From: Acanthaster planci
Lineage: Eukaryota > Echinodermata > Asteroidea > Valvatida > Acanthasteridae
Assembly: GCF_001949145.1 (NCBI RefSeq)
Contig: NW_019091418.1
Span: 2,435,061-2,495,060, forward strand
Length of the DNA stretch: 60,000 bases
Reading direction: 5' to 3'
Every line of letters starts with the position of its first letter. The stretch's first letter is position 1. Positions 1-13,300 of this stretch are shown here, one piece after another. Position numbers and translations under genes: made by a program. The notes beneath the pieces were generated by a model. That model saw only the letters and a list, made by a program, of their open reading frames with translations, was not told the DNA's origin and made no database searches.

Positions 1-1419
1 AGAATGTAATTCTGACACAGCCCTGACAATCTAAAGGCATGACCAAACAAGGATATTCAAGATAACCTATTTCATACTAACACAATACTTATCAATTTAT
101 CACTGCTATTCTACCAAACACTTAGCCATGGGTATGGGGCAGACAATTGCACTATCATGGACCCTCAAACAAGTTTTGATAACCTATTTTTGGGACAAAA
201 AGTCCTTGCCAACAAACAGCACCTGCAACAGGCTCTAACCCGCTTTCACAAATACAAGGGCAATAGCTGAAGTGTCTGCCCCTATGCACATTCACTGCAA
301 GCTACAGGGGGCAGCAAACAGCCGCCAACCAGCCAGCTGACCAACAAGCAAGCCAACTGGCCAGCCATCGGCCAATTAAGCCAGCAAACTAGCTAGCCAG
401 CCAGCCAATCAGCATGCCAGCCAGCAGGGGAGCGAGCCAACCAGTTTAAAATCAACCAGTCAAACAGCCATTCAGATGACAGTAGAGAATTTGGGGGACA
501 ACAACCTTGCTTGTAAAAAAGTAGCACGCAACCAAGGAATACAAAATACTTGGTAAATCGTGGTCTACCGACAAGTTACGCGACTGATTCAAGTTCAAGG
601 CCATTGTTACTCTGTACAAAGTACAAGCTCTTCAGCGAGGGAATTCTTTTTTGACTGAATTACTTCCCGAAAGATTAAAACAGACCCAACTCATTAACAA
701 GGTGCAGCCAAATGCTGAAAGGTGGATTTGTTTTGACAGTGATTTACCAACAAGGAAAAAGACAGATGCAAGTCTAACTCATACAGGTAGCACCTACTTT
801 TCCACTTTCTGCCATTGCATCCACATACCTTCATGGCTTATCATCCTCAATAACTTCTCAGATAATGAATCAAAGAATTCATACATTCATGGAAGTCACA
901 TTTCAAATCAATACGATAACAGGTTACATTGCGTGACAGGTGCTGAGACTTCCTGATTGACAATTGATGTTCCTCCTTAAAATGACTAACAGTCAGCCAT
1001 GACAGGGCTCAATGACTCCTCCAAATTCCTTCAATATACTGGGGAAGTTGGAGACTTCTGGTTTGAAATTCCCCGAAATTGATACATAGAAAATCACCTC
1101 GTCATAACAAGGGTTCAGCTGGTCATGCTCTGTTTCTTGCATCAGTCAGACATCAATAGTTATGACAATGAATATTTGTTTGCTTTGTTTTTATTTTGGG
1201 GTTTTCTTCTTGTCAACTTGCAACATCGACTTCATTAGAAAATAGAATTCAGATTTCTGAATATACGAAAACATACATGTGCTGTCAAATCCCAAATTTA
1301 GACCTGTACTGATCCTCTTCTTGTTTCTTCCACATTTTAGCCGTAAGTCCCAGGCTAGAATGTTAACTAGTTTTGAAAGACAAAAATTGTCCAATTTTTG
1401 AAAGAGTACGCATACTCAC
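1..1419. other. No supported gene
   Basis: Apart from the CCAG repeat at 319-440, nothing is supported. A 101-codon plus-strand frame (651-956) has no coding character. A short minus-strand frame at about 1138-990 reads NPCYDEVIFYVSISGNFKPE but has no clear acceptor. Confidence 0.5.
319..440. repeat. Degenerate CCAG/CCAA simple repeat
   Basis: About 120 bp made largely of irregular CCAG, CCAA and AGCC units (for example AGCTAGCCAGCCAGCCAATC). No open coding context. Confidence 0.8.
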
Positions 1420-1533
1420 ATTCTGAAGTTGGTCCCGGCTGCATTGGCATTAACAGGTATGCCTAACATTGGAGAAGCAGTGGTCATCACACTCTCATTA
1501 AAGGTATGTTTATTCCAAGTCCCAGACGTGGGT
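1420..1533 (-). CDS. Candidate internal exon, low-complexity protein segment (downstream end of the long minus-strand gene)
   Basis: A 114 bp frame lies between an acceptor (CACCTAGGATTACAGCAG) and a donor (AGAAT|GTGAGTATG) on the minus strand. It starts with one base of a split codon and ends with two, so it is a symmetric exon. It encodes about 37 residues including PTSGTWNKHTFNESVMTTAS, rich in Thr, Asn, Ala, Gly and Ser and without charged clusters, which suggests a disordered tail. The leading A completes the AG left by exon 21298-20943, giving Arg at the join. No domain is recognised. The 3' continuation would lie below position 1420 or outside the window. A frame this long is open by chance fairly often, so the support is the splice signals plus the phase match. 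Confidence 0.42.
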
Positions 1534-4500
1534 CTGCTGTAATCCTAGGTGCAGCTGCGCAGTAGGCTGGTTACTGCTGAACTGATTAAAACTGCTTGTT
1601 GATACTCACCCTCCCACGACAAAACTAAGAGGGCTAGCTGTGATCAATGGGGACTGACTGGCTGGCTATGGCCCCTCCCTCTGTTTGCCTGGCACCAGAG
1701 CACACGGCTGAATGACCCGCCCTCAAACAATGCCCCTTTAGTCAAAGGATCCGCCCCACCGAGGGCCCATTCACAAAATTTCACAAGTCATTTGATCCGG
1801 TTGTACACACCACAACACAGGCCCAGCTACAATGTTGAGAGTCTTGTTCACCAATGAGGCACTAGCCCATTATGACCCATTCAATTGCTTGGCAAACAAA
1901 CCAATACAGAACCAATCAGGGCTGGATAGCCCCGTCAACCTGTCGGCCTAAACCCCCCACAAGAATTTTTTCAAAAAGGCAAAAAGAAATACTCTTGATG
2001 CTTTACAGACGGTTGTCTCCAACCGGAAATCCTCGGTGCCTCAGCACAAAGGCCATTTTACGCTTTGCAAATATCAGCATGTATCCGATATCCCCCTGCA
2101 TTTTCAATATTCTTTATGGCCGATATCAACCGGCAATAAAATTAAAACTGCTAAAGCAAAGTTGGGGCTCTAAGAGTGAGTCCAGACTCACTGGAGTCAG
2201 CATGTCTACTGGGATCCCTTCGCACCTAATTTGCTGGTTTAGTCTTGATCCAAATGCAATAAACTTGTGTGCTTTGATTTGGGTTGGTCAATGAAACGTA
2301 AGAATTTTTCTCTCACCTCTGCGATGTTCCAAAGTTCAACGTACTCCTTGCCTTAACTTGCTGTCTCATTAATAATTGCACATTTCATCTCACTCCATCT
2401 AGACATGATATTGCCCAACATCAAAAGGCCACAGGGAACATAAAACTTTAATAATATAGTGCTGCATAATACATGCCTGAATTTGGCTGACTTGGAAATG
2501 TCCAATTAAAAATGTCTACACGATAAAATGTGTCCGACTGCAAATTGCACATGAAGAAAACCAATGAAGTGTACCAAACAAATTTCCTGTTTGAAAAGAG
2601 CAAAGTCCGGGGCCCTCACACCTACGGTTGTAATGTGTAGCTCTCCTGAAAAATGGTTCATTCATTAATAAGGCAATGCTCCCTGAGCACGCCAAAACAG
2701 TCTCCTCAAAAGACAGCATCAATCACTCCCGTTCTTACTTTCAGCTTTTATGATTGCCGATTTTTCTCCCTTCAGATGACCCTGGACTGCAGGTGATTCA
2801 GTCAGGTGGTTCAAGAGAAATAAGGTGTTCTTTGCCTCAACTTGTAAAAATATATGGTGGGCTTTGGACGGGTGGGTTGCTGAGGGCACAAGAGCTGCTA
2901 GAAACGATTTCAATTCAGAGTTGGTTTTCTGGCAAAAAAAGTGAGCATACATGTAGTTCATCAGAGGCCATTGGTGATAACTGGCTAGGCATCAAATGAT
3001 TGAAAAACAATTACAGTCTATGGTTGAGGAGAGTAGGAGGCTTATCCAAATGTGTTTTCCAGAACTGGCACTTCAAATACATAAAACTTGTTTGTTTCAG
3101 CTACTCTTCGCAAACAAAAAACGGAGGAACAGCTCAGTTTGTGGTTAACATTTAAAAAAAAGGTGCTAAAACAGTTGAGGTGTAGGGGTTGAAAACGAGA
3201 GAGAGAGGGACTGGAGCGCGAGCACATTGCTTCAAAAACCAACTTGAACAAGTGGTGCCGGAAATATGAAAGCTCAATTGCAAACCACAGGCAAGCTTGT
3301 CCAAGCATTTAACACGCCTGTTAAGTCAATCCAATCTGTCACAATGGTCTCTTTTTACGTCTTTTTTTTTACGTCTCTCCTGTCTTTAAAATGATCGTTG
3401 GGCGGCAAGAATGTCCGGAGGGCTCCAGACAAACTGATCAGGATTCAGTGGGTAGCTGTTAATTCTGGCACATTTGGTGATAGGCAAGCGAGTGTAGGTA
3501 CACTACAATGGCTATGATGTGATGTGAGAATGTTACTAGCCATCATCTCATATCCCATCCAGTCGTTGAATAATTGCCTTAGAACCAGGAGGCTCTTCCA
3601 CAACTTGAGTAAGAGATCCGGCTGCACAAGAATTCCAAATGAGCCGAGAATGGGTCCCTCGTTCCCAAGAATGAATAGCCTTATTTATTTTGGGCACACT
3701 GATACCAATCTTCCATTAAAGCCTCAGCACAAACATCACAACTGTCGGGTTCAGTGACAAATGTCTTTTAAATAAACCAGCAACAATAAATGTAGGCAGA
3801 CAAACAATCTCACAAAAATCCAGTTTGTTTTTTTTTCTTTTGTGGAACCTACTCCAGCAAACAGCCAAAGCTGTCAATAAAATCTTCCTATCAAGTAATT
3901 TATCTGATTGAAATGTCAAGCTTCCATCCACCACAAAACTAATGGTAAATTGTAAAATGCTATCACGAGATATAAAAGTACAGCTCAATTAAGCATGTCC
4001 AAAACAACAATCAAGAATCAAACTGTATCTTTTGTTCCAAATTTTTCTTTCAAAAGCACTGAATGCATAAGATCAGCACTCCCATGAATCATGTAATTTT
4101 GACATGAGTTATGTGAAATTGCTAGGCATTGATAGAGAATTCAAGGCACAAATATTTTGATCAGCATATCTTTCCAGTCACTTCTGAAACAAAAGTGATA
4201 AATAACAGGGAAATGTTTGCCTGCCAACTTCAGGCATACTAAATTTCTCTTGGTGATAACCTGAAGTGACCTCTGCTTTATTATCAACCATTACAGGGAT
4301 GATTTAAAGGGGAATACAATCCTTAATAAATAAGGTATACAGGAAGAGGAGATGAGCCATGTAAAAGGACTATGCTACTCTTCAAAGTATTCGTTAGAAA
4401 AGTTATGCATTAAAAATGCAATCATTACTGCAATTTTGATGCAAAAACACACGTAAATGTGTGACATCATCATGCATGTACACTATGACTTTGCAAAAGT

Positions 4501-5293
4501 GCAATACATTTATTAAACTTAAATGAATTTTGCTACAAATGTTTTGCAACATCAAAATCACTTCCATCCCTTGCATTCATCTGTAAGTATGAACCAGCCT
4601 TAATTCAGACCTGAGCTTTTCATCAGGACAGAGAGACAAAGAGTCAAGTAAAATCTGGAGCGGAAGAGACCCTAGGCATTCTTAAAGGCTGAAGAAGGTG
4701 GAATATGATTCAACATAGACTTTGGTTGCTTAGATTTAGTGAATTTCAATTGGGCAAAAAGTACTCATGTGTGGGTTCAGTGGGCAAACTTTAGAAGATG
4801 CAGCGATTTTGGTGTGTCTCTTTAACAGAAACATGCAATGTATTTGGGCCGATGCCTGGCGGGGAACCAACTAATATCCAGCTTTAATCATTTATTCATT
4901 AAAGCAACATCAGGACAAGAGTGCGTCGTCCATTATTCAGTCACAATAACAAACGTGAGATGCAAAAACTTTATGGGCCATGACATGAGCAGGGCTTAGC
5001 TAATCATGGGTGTGTGATATTCATCCTGGGGGACCAATGAATACTTAAGTCTCATAAAAACTGCATGAGGTATGCATCCCGTGTAGATCTAAGAAATGTT
5101 GCAGAAGTTGATTGTTTGGGGGAGTTTTTCCTGCTAGTGATAAAGTGGCAGCTAATTTTCACAAACTCATAATCTTCCTGAGAATGTTTTAAACACTAGT
5201 ATTCATAACCCGCATTAAAACACAATATAAAGGCACAAGAAAGATAGAAAGTGAAAGCATTATCGGTCATGCTGCGAATGAGAATCCCTATGT

Positions 5294-5334
5294 ACATATA
5301 CTGTACATGTACATGTACACTGTACAGTATATGT
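5294..5334. repeat. 41 bp palindrome built on TGTACATG
   Basis: ACATATACTGTACA at the left is the exact reverse complement of TGTACAGTATATGT at the right, with ACATGTACATG units in the middle. Confidence 0.85.
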
Positions 5335-5520
5335 TGTGGATACAGTCCAATACCAGAGTGTGAAACTGTAAAGGGCAATGTGATATGAGTACATCCCACA
5401 GATCATACTTATTCTTAATTGTTCAATTTGTTGAATAGTCAGCTTTGGTGGGGAGGAATTAAAAAGAAGTTATAAAGCTAAGGAACTTGCAAGACATAGA
5501 CAGGATTTTCTTTAATTGTT

Positions 5521-5653
5521 TGGGGTTCGGAGTTCAGAGAAGGGTGGGTGGGTGGGGTTGGCTTTGGGCTGGCTTGCGTTTGGTGGGTGAGTTTGTTGGG
5601 GTGTTTGTTTGTGTTATTTTATCTGGGTTGGGTTAGGTTGGGTTGGGTTGATT
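5521..5653. repeat. G/T-rich block ending in TTGGG/TTAGG repeats
   Basis: The plus strand is almost free of C here and carries GGGTGGGTGGGTGGGG followed by GGGTTGGGTTAGGTTGGGTT. The final part resembles a degenerate telomere-type repeat but lacks a regular TTAGGG unit. The runs of three or more G could form quadruplexes. Confidence 0.75.
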
Positions 5654-8600
5654 TAGATTAAGTGCCGTGGGTGAGAAACAAGATTCTTCAGAATTCAACT
5701 GATCCATGTAAATAATGCAGGTATACGCACCAATGGAAAAATCAGTTTTTGTAGCCCTAACACAGACAAACATGATAACAAAACACACCATAATTTGTTG
5801 CACTATTCAAACGTTATTCCTGGCCTAATCACAACATCTTGGCTAGTGACCTTCAGACTGCAATTTAAAACAATACTCTCAACCAATTATAACTTTGCTT
5901 TGACTTAAAAGCCTCCCATTTACCTGTTTTCCCAATTCCCAAGGGTGTCCCACACCAAACATACCATTTTTTCAGAAGGCATAGCTGGAGGTCAACCACA
6001 AGTACTTTCACTCTCTGTTCATCTTCTTGCCTTCCACCCCCTCCTCTACACCTACAAAGGCACTGCACAGCAACCATTGTTTGCTCTTTTTAATAGGCCT
6101 TCCAAAATAACTTGGATCAACAAGGCATGCAGTCAATTTGGTCCACAGCATCCTCTTTCCCTCTTTTTAAGGCGATCGCAGACTCTATCCTTGCCTTGTG
6201 GACCAAGCACACACTATTTACAGTGAGCCTAAATTGGACAGATTGTCTGATTAGGTGGGAGGAGTAGACAGCTTTAAATGGCTAGATAAAGATGTAACAA
6301 ATTGAGTTTAGAATTTTAAGGCAGAGAAAAGGATAGGGACTTTTATTAATGCCCTTCAAAGTGCAGGTGAACCTTGAACAATGGTAGATAGAATGGCACC
6401 AATGATTGTAATCCTTAAATACAACTCAGATACAAAATACCATTTGGAAGAAACATTAGACAGATTAAAATCAGCTTCAAATTATTTGGATTCAAATTCT
6501 TATTCCTAACTTTCATAAACCAAGATTACAACTGCAGAAGCGACAACATGCTTATATTGTAAGAAAATTACATCCGCAAACTTGTACTGGAAAGGAAGAA
6601 GGCCCTTTTAATGAGATGGAGACATGAAAGACAAGGGTCTGTGAATTTTTTTGCAGAAGGCAGTTTATTCCCAAACCCCTATGCATCCAAATGAACTTTC
6701 CATCTCTGGCAGCTTTTTTTCCCCTCTCCCTTTTTTCAGGGAAGTACTATCATTGACATTAGCAGTCTAATATGGCTTTCAATCATAAGGGTTTTCTTGT
6801 TAATGGAATCTCTCACAGCTGATGATCGAAGCCAGCAGAGCGTGATGAAGAGATGCATTCAAGCAGAATAGCACTTGCATAATGGACACGTTGCCTCATG
6901 GGAAGTGGGGATGTGAAGGGGGGGGGCAGGATGCACAGAGCGCGAAAGAAAGGATAGATTATTTTCAACAGAATGGACAGGTAGACTGCCACACTGTCAA
7001 AACTGGTGAAGACACACACTATGCAGATCAAAACAGATCCATCCTTTGGAAAATTCACTAAAGTACAACTTGCCAGATGGACAGACGCTTAAGAGAAATC
7101 CCAACAGAACTACATTTGTCACTTCTCCCACATCCTCCTACCATAGATCCTTAAAAATCCACCAAGTAGTAAGGCGGGACTAAGTGGGGTACAGCTCAGT
7201 CCCAATTACTAGCAGCTGCAAGTCCTCAAAGTTTAGAAACAAAACTATATTCCACTGATTTGTAAACCATGATGGGTAGGAAAGAAGAATGCTCTCTGCA
7301 GAAATGCCACAAGAACAGAGGATAATGGCTAATACAGAAACTGGTTAAACAAATACTTCACTCTTACTTTCAGAAATGTTAACTTCAAAAAAATCCACTG
7401 CCTGGCATAAAGGCAGATGAAAGGGGGAGGTTGAAGTGAGTCAGGGCTAGTATGACCAGGGAAGGGCTGAGATGTCAATTTATCAGCCTGCCGCATCATC
7501 TCATCATACCCACAAATCAGGATTGTATATCAAACAAACAATGGACCAGTTGGGGGAGGGTTATCCCACAGAGGATCGAATTAAAACCTGACGAATTGCT
7601 CTCCGGGGTTGACGTGGAGATGACGGACTTAATAATATCACCAGAGCCCTCTATCCATACCCAATCATTGCATGGCCCATGATTTCAACACCGTTCTCAT
7701 GGTGAGCATCAACAACCTCACCAGTGGAGCTGAATGAAGCATATGGGGGCCTTTACTGATCCATCATGGGTGACTAAATTGTCCCACTTATATCAACGAT
7801 GGATGTGTCCCAATTTCAAAAACAAAAGTGTTATTCTCCTCCTTTTTTCCTGTCAAGTTGAAATCAATCCTTGTCAGTGCCCGCACGGGACTTTGCATTT
7901 AAAAATTTACCTCCTGACAGCACAGTTTACAGAGTGCAAAGAGTACCATAACACGCCATCCCTGATTGACAACAATCCTTGTTTTCATAGCTAATGCCCT
8001 TCCCACAATGCATTAGGTTGAAGCTGGAAAAAGGCCTCACTTTGAGGTTTGGGATTTGATCAAAAACAAACCTGTAAGGGAAGTTGTTCAATCGAAGTAA
8101 TTGCACTTTGAAATAGACATGGTTCAAATTAGGTCGAATTTGAAGTCAGGTTACATTCGAATGGCAAATCACCTTGCTGACCACTTGTTACATGTAAATC
8201 ATTTCCCGTTGTCAAACATTTCTTGTATCCAACAACCGAAGAAGTGCAATCAACAGCTGGGATATCAGTCACTCACAGGAGAACAAAAAATCATACAGGG
8301 AAATGTAGACTGACTAATTGTCCATTCCCCTTAATCTCAGAAACTTCCCTGACAAATGACTGTAATTGCAGGGCGATTTGGTGAGGACTGAAGCTCGTCT
8401 GGTCCTGCATATTGTCCTATTCCAAAATACAACAACGTTGGTCTGACAAACAGATGAACATATCAATCAATCAGTGGTAACATTAATGAGCTGCACACAT
8501 TGTACATGCATTTCCCACAAAGGAGCAGACAAGAAAAGTACAAGTGGGGTGAACTCTAGAACATCAGAGTCCACAAAGAGAGAGAAAAAGAGAGAGTTAA

Positions 8601-9224
8601 GAAATATGGGGTTGGTTTCACTTGTGAAACCAACAGTTTGATGTATAGTCCTTGATGATGTGTATGGGCCAGGGGTGCATTGGGTGTGATGAGTTGAGTC
8701 CATGTACACCTGTCATCCTCTGTCACACATTCATTAATCAAAGGGACAGGATACCAGTCAAGGAAGTCCCAGGTAACCTTTAATTAAGAAACTTGACTTA
8801 TTTGTAGCTTTGGGAAGATCAGAAACTATTCTGGATTTTGGGGGCTATTTCATTAGTTTCTTTGATTTGAGACGGTGTGGCAAACAAAAGACAGACAGTA
8901 CGAGTATACTCTCATTCCAAAGTGCCTCTTACAGGCTGAGTGAGGCAAAGGTATATGTATCATTCTACATTAAGGAATTAAGGTTGGACTTTGGTTAGCA
9001 GTCTTTCTGCAACCATGCCATGAACATCTCTGATATGTAAAGATCAGACAATTACAATTTAGACATTACCTGACAAAAATATCAGTAAAGCCATACCCTT
9101 CTAGATAATTTGATTTGACTACTCTCCCTGTGTTGATTGTAACTGCATATCCATCCGCATTCTGAACTTTGGGCGTCCATGTTACAATTTGCATTAATTT
9201 TTTTTCAATCAGAGTTTCATTATA

Positions 9225-9322
9225 CAGTCAAACCTCATTAATAAGAGGTCCTTGGGAATTTACAAATTACCTTGTGATAACAGGAACCTTGTTTTAACAG
9301 TGCTCTTATTGAGGTTTGACTG
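9225..9322. mobile_element. 98 bp MITE with pogo/Tc1-like ends and TA target duplication
   Basis: The element starts CAGTCAAACCTCATTAATAA and ends in the imperfect reverse complement (TTATTGAGGTTTGACTG). It is flanked on both sides by TA (9223-9224 and 9323-9324). CAGT termini with a TA duplication are typical of non-autonomous pogo/Tigger-type elements of the Tc1/mariner superfamily. It has no coding capacity and would be mobilised by a transposase encoded elsewhere. It lies inside the proposed 1534-20942 intron. Confidence 0.8.
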
Positions 9323-10123
9323 TAACTACAGGATGAAGCCTCAATTTAATAAACAGTTTAATGTGAAAACAAAGTTTGAAGCAAAACTAATACTAGAAAC
9401 ATCTGAATTGACAAGCAAACTGAGAAAAAGTTGCAAAATACAAGATTGCAGTCCATTATATCACCTGAAACCTGCAGAGCAAATGAATGACATGTAAATG
9501 ATTTTTCCACCAGGAACTCAATTCAGGGACAAATCATATCCCCCTTGCATTGAGTGAAGGCAGCAACAAGCAGGGCAGTGGACTACATGGCATTGTGGAT
9601 AGCCTATTGTGGGAACACATAGCCTGCTATAGGAAATGTGCATTGACAGTGGTTGTGTTAGTAAGATGAGTCAAGCAGATTGGAGCGCTTGCAGTAAGTT
9701 CCAGCAGAACGTAAAAGATTGGAAGTGATTACCCAGTTCCAGATGACGACAAGAGACAGATGGAAATTTAGAAAAAGTTCAGAACTGTACATGTAGATTT
9801 GCTAATCACCACTGACATATTAACAACAGAGGGCGCTTCTACATTACCTCAAATATTCTGGCAGTGAAAGACAGATGTTGGTTCCATATAATCTCCTGGA
9901 CCATTCATGCAAGGTTCTGATGTGGGCAAAGGTATTCAAGTCTTTCCAACATGACACAGTTCAAATCTCCCCGGAATTCCTCCTACATTGAGCCTTCTTG
10001 CTGGAGTCAGTGTACTTTACCTCACCAAAGAGTGTCCTCTAACTGCCCTATGATACCACATTATCCAGTTCCACTTGGGAGGAGTTCCTTAATTTAGTCC
10101 TGAATCCCACTGGGCCTTCAAGT

Positions 10124-10368
10124 TCACTGGCCTGATAGATCAGTACAGCTCTGTATACTAACCTCACACCTGTGTTTAAGACACTTGTCAAGATCTCTTT
10201 CAGCCTGACACCTTTCTATGCTGTTCCTTTCTTTACACTGGTTGCTATTTGGAAATCCTAGGTACACATCTTTGTAGAAAGAGTCAATGATTTGTGATGG
10301 CTCGATATTCTTTGCATGTGCCCCTGCCAATTTGGCCATCAGTTCAGGTTTGATACAGTGAAATTTCT
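10124..10368 (-). CDS. Exon-like open frame, possible old gene fragment
   Basis: The frame starts after an acceptor-like sequence (TTGATTCTCATTGTTGGATTTGAGAG) and reads FHCIKPELMAKLAGAHAKNI and then SFYKDVYLGFPNSNQCKERN, with a possible donor (TGTGAG|GTTAGT) near 10160. The residue mix is protein-like and Cys-containing. The remaining frame to the stop at 10124 is short. Further down the same strand (about 9945-9850) another short frame (NTFAHIRTLHEWSRRLYGTN) ends at a donor-like GAG|GTAATG. Both may be remnants of a mobile element or retrocopy. No family recognised. Confidence 0.22.
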
Positions 10369-13300
10369 TGCCTCTCAAATCCAACAATGAGAATCAATTC
10401 TTCAGAATGAGGTTCCATATTAACAGAGAAAAATATAAATGGATACAAAAATCACACATTGATATGCATCCCCCATTCACTTCATATTTCAATTTCACTC
10501 TAATTTAGCACTTCACATGTATGTTGGTATGAAACAAAATCCTGTGCTTCTTTCTTGACTAATAATTGGTTGGTTCAAACTTAAGACACGACAAATGAAA
10601 AGGTATCTGAAATGTCTTTCCAGTTAATTTCAAATTGTGTGTTCAGCCTACATAGATTTACATGTGTGTTCTGCCTACATCATGATTTACATGTACTGAT
10701 CACTTCTTTCCGCCCAACTTCTTAATAAGAAATCTAAACAGAAATGCTGACACACAGCAGCAAGGAACAACCAAGCCAGAGATGTGACTAATCTTGCTGC
10801 TGCCAGTGAGTCTAGAAGCCTGCTCCAATAAACACAAGAAATGAAAAATTAAATCATGTCTAAGAAAGATGGGTTACTTCTACTCAGCAAACTCAATTAT
10901 GCATGCGCACATCTTGATTAATCCAAACATAAGCACAACCAATCAGTCTATCACTGCACAAACATGTAATGCTAAACCATCTACAAGTTATATTTCCCCT
11001 CGATGTATTATTTCTTCCAAAAATTAAAGTGAGCTGCTTAGTGACACATGTTACTCTACATGAAAGCACATCTTTCTGACACACTGATCAATACGATTCT
11101 CCAGCATCCTTGATTTTGACAGTTTGAGTATTGAATCCTTGAAATGACATTTTGAATTTCACTTTTCCGCCCACAGCCTGTACAGGCAAATGTCCTTCAT
11201 TTTGGCAGTGAAGCATCTGAGGTTCTTCCAGTTCTATGGACTTTTGCCCTCTTTTACTGCACTCCAAATTCTCAGCTTGCAGACCAAACCCATGGATGCT
11301 GGTGGGGCAAGAAGGATTTAGAATGCATCAATCAAGACTTTGAAGTTTCTCTGTCGCGTCATCCTCCCGCTGTTTGCGCCGTAAGCAGACTGGCGCTGAC
11401 TAAATCCACAGGAGTAAGTTCCTACCAATCTCCTCCTTCCTCTTGTCTGTGCCGGCGGCATCCAATGAAGCGGCAACGACAATCTGACAGTAATTATCCA
11501 ACTGTGGTTTAAGGCAGCCAATCATCAATTTAACTGCTGGGAAAATGAGAAATAACCAAAAAAAGAGCTTCCCAAAGCACCGACAACTGTCTTCACTAGG
11601 AAAAGTGCAATGGTCCGGCGTGTCAAGTCATCTTATGTACTTGGTAAGGTTAAATTTTTTAATGTACGTGCGTGTGTGGGTGGGAATTTCAAGCCAAAAA
11701 CCTACACCAGTAACCAGGATTTCACCGGTAACCAACCCTCACAGCCTTGTTTAAATTAATGTTGGTAAAGGGATGGTTGTTATAGTTTATCACTCATCAC
11801 TGGCCCATTCCATAATTCATCCTGGCAGAGCTCTTGGGCTATTACTCAGACCCTGATGAGACAAATCTGTAAACTTGGGTTTGGAACTCTGCAGTTTACA
11901 TCAAACATCCCTGGGGAGGGTGAAGTTATTGCTGAAACTTCTGCTGCCCAATAAGAACCAAGTATGGGGAGTAAACGCCACAAATTTGGCCTGCAAATTG
12001 AAGGGGGATAAATAATCCAATCAGTCTTGCTGGAATAAATCACTATCAATTGAAGCTTTGCCTGGAACAGAATGACTTGTGGTCAACTTGACCCTGCTTG
12101 GCCCCTGCTTGGCCAGGTCATGACCCAGATAGAAGCCATCATTCTTGACTTTTATAATTTCAATCAAGACAGCTTTGTATAATGGTACAACCAGCCAGGT
12201 TTCCCCTCCCCACCAAAGTGTTAGTTTCAATAGTCTGACGTTATTTGCAGCAGCAGCAAAGGCACATCTGCAACATAGTCACTTCAACAAAACTAACATG
12301 TTTGACATCAAACACGAGATGCCCTTTAATAATGTTCCTTTCTGTACTCCATCTTTCCTTTGCAAGTGAGGTGATGAAAAAAGATTCCCACCTCCTTACA
12401 GCTCATCTAAGCCTGCTATAGACCCTCTATTACCCAAAATCATCCTGAAAATAGCATGTCCTGTTATCTTTCCAACAAAAACAGGTACACCATGTATATT
12501 GAAGCTCTCAACATGCACACATTAGCACGCAGGGATGTGTTAACAAAACCTATAGCGCGAGCTGTCGTCCTGCAGTCCATGAGTCATGCGTACGTAGTTG
12601 CTGAGAATATTGCAACGTGATGAAATAGTAAGGCTAACAAAACCTGTTGAAATCTGGCTAGCTTCAACTGACTTTAAACTCAGCCTGTGATCATGTGCGT
12701 TTACTCCCTCATTTGATATTTTGTCTAGGTTATTGCTGAGGATCAACTGCCCTGAAAAAAACACAAACCATCAGTCCAATTAGTTCTGCACATTTCACAT
12801 TCATTCTATTGAACTTCCAAGCACATTGCCAAATTCGAAGATAACCCTGTTACAAATGCAGTACGATTCATAACACAAACTCGCTAAGGAACAATTCATT
12901 CTACATGCTTTCATTATTAAATAAAGTTAACTACGTCCAATGTATGAAATACATATTTCATCAGCATTGTCTGCAGATTTAGTAAATGTCAAATCTTTAA
13001 ATGTGATGACCTAAATTTGACTCAAGACCTTCTTTACTGATAAAAACCTTCACAGAAAGCTTGCACAGCTCAGAAGTAATCTCAGAGGTTTTAAGCTGAT
13101 GTGAAAAATGTAAGTCGTTGGAAACCCATCACATCCATTCTGAAGCTTCCAAGTTGAAATCAACCCACCCACGTAAACGACTTTAACACAAATCACTCAA
13201 GACATCTTACTGCACATTCTCAATTGTTTGCCTTTTGAAACTATGTGTAGCACACAACAATCGATGAACACGAGCCAGTCAGTACTCCACAGTTGCTATG

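Noticed and set aside
1872-2294. 140-codon plus-strand frame
   Set aside because: No start or splice context, and patchy composition.
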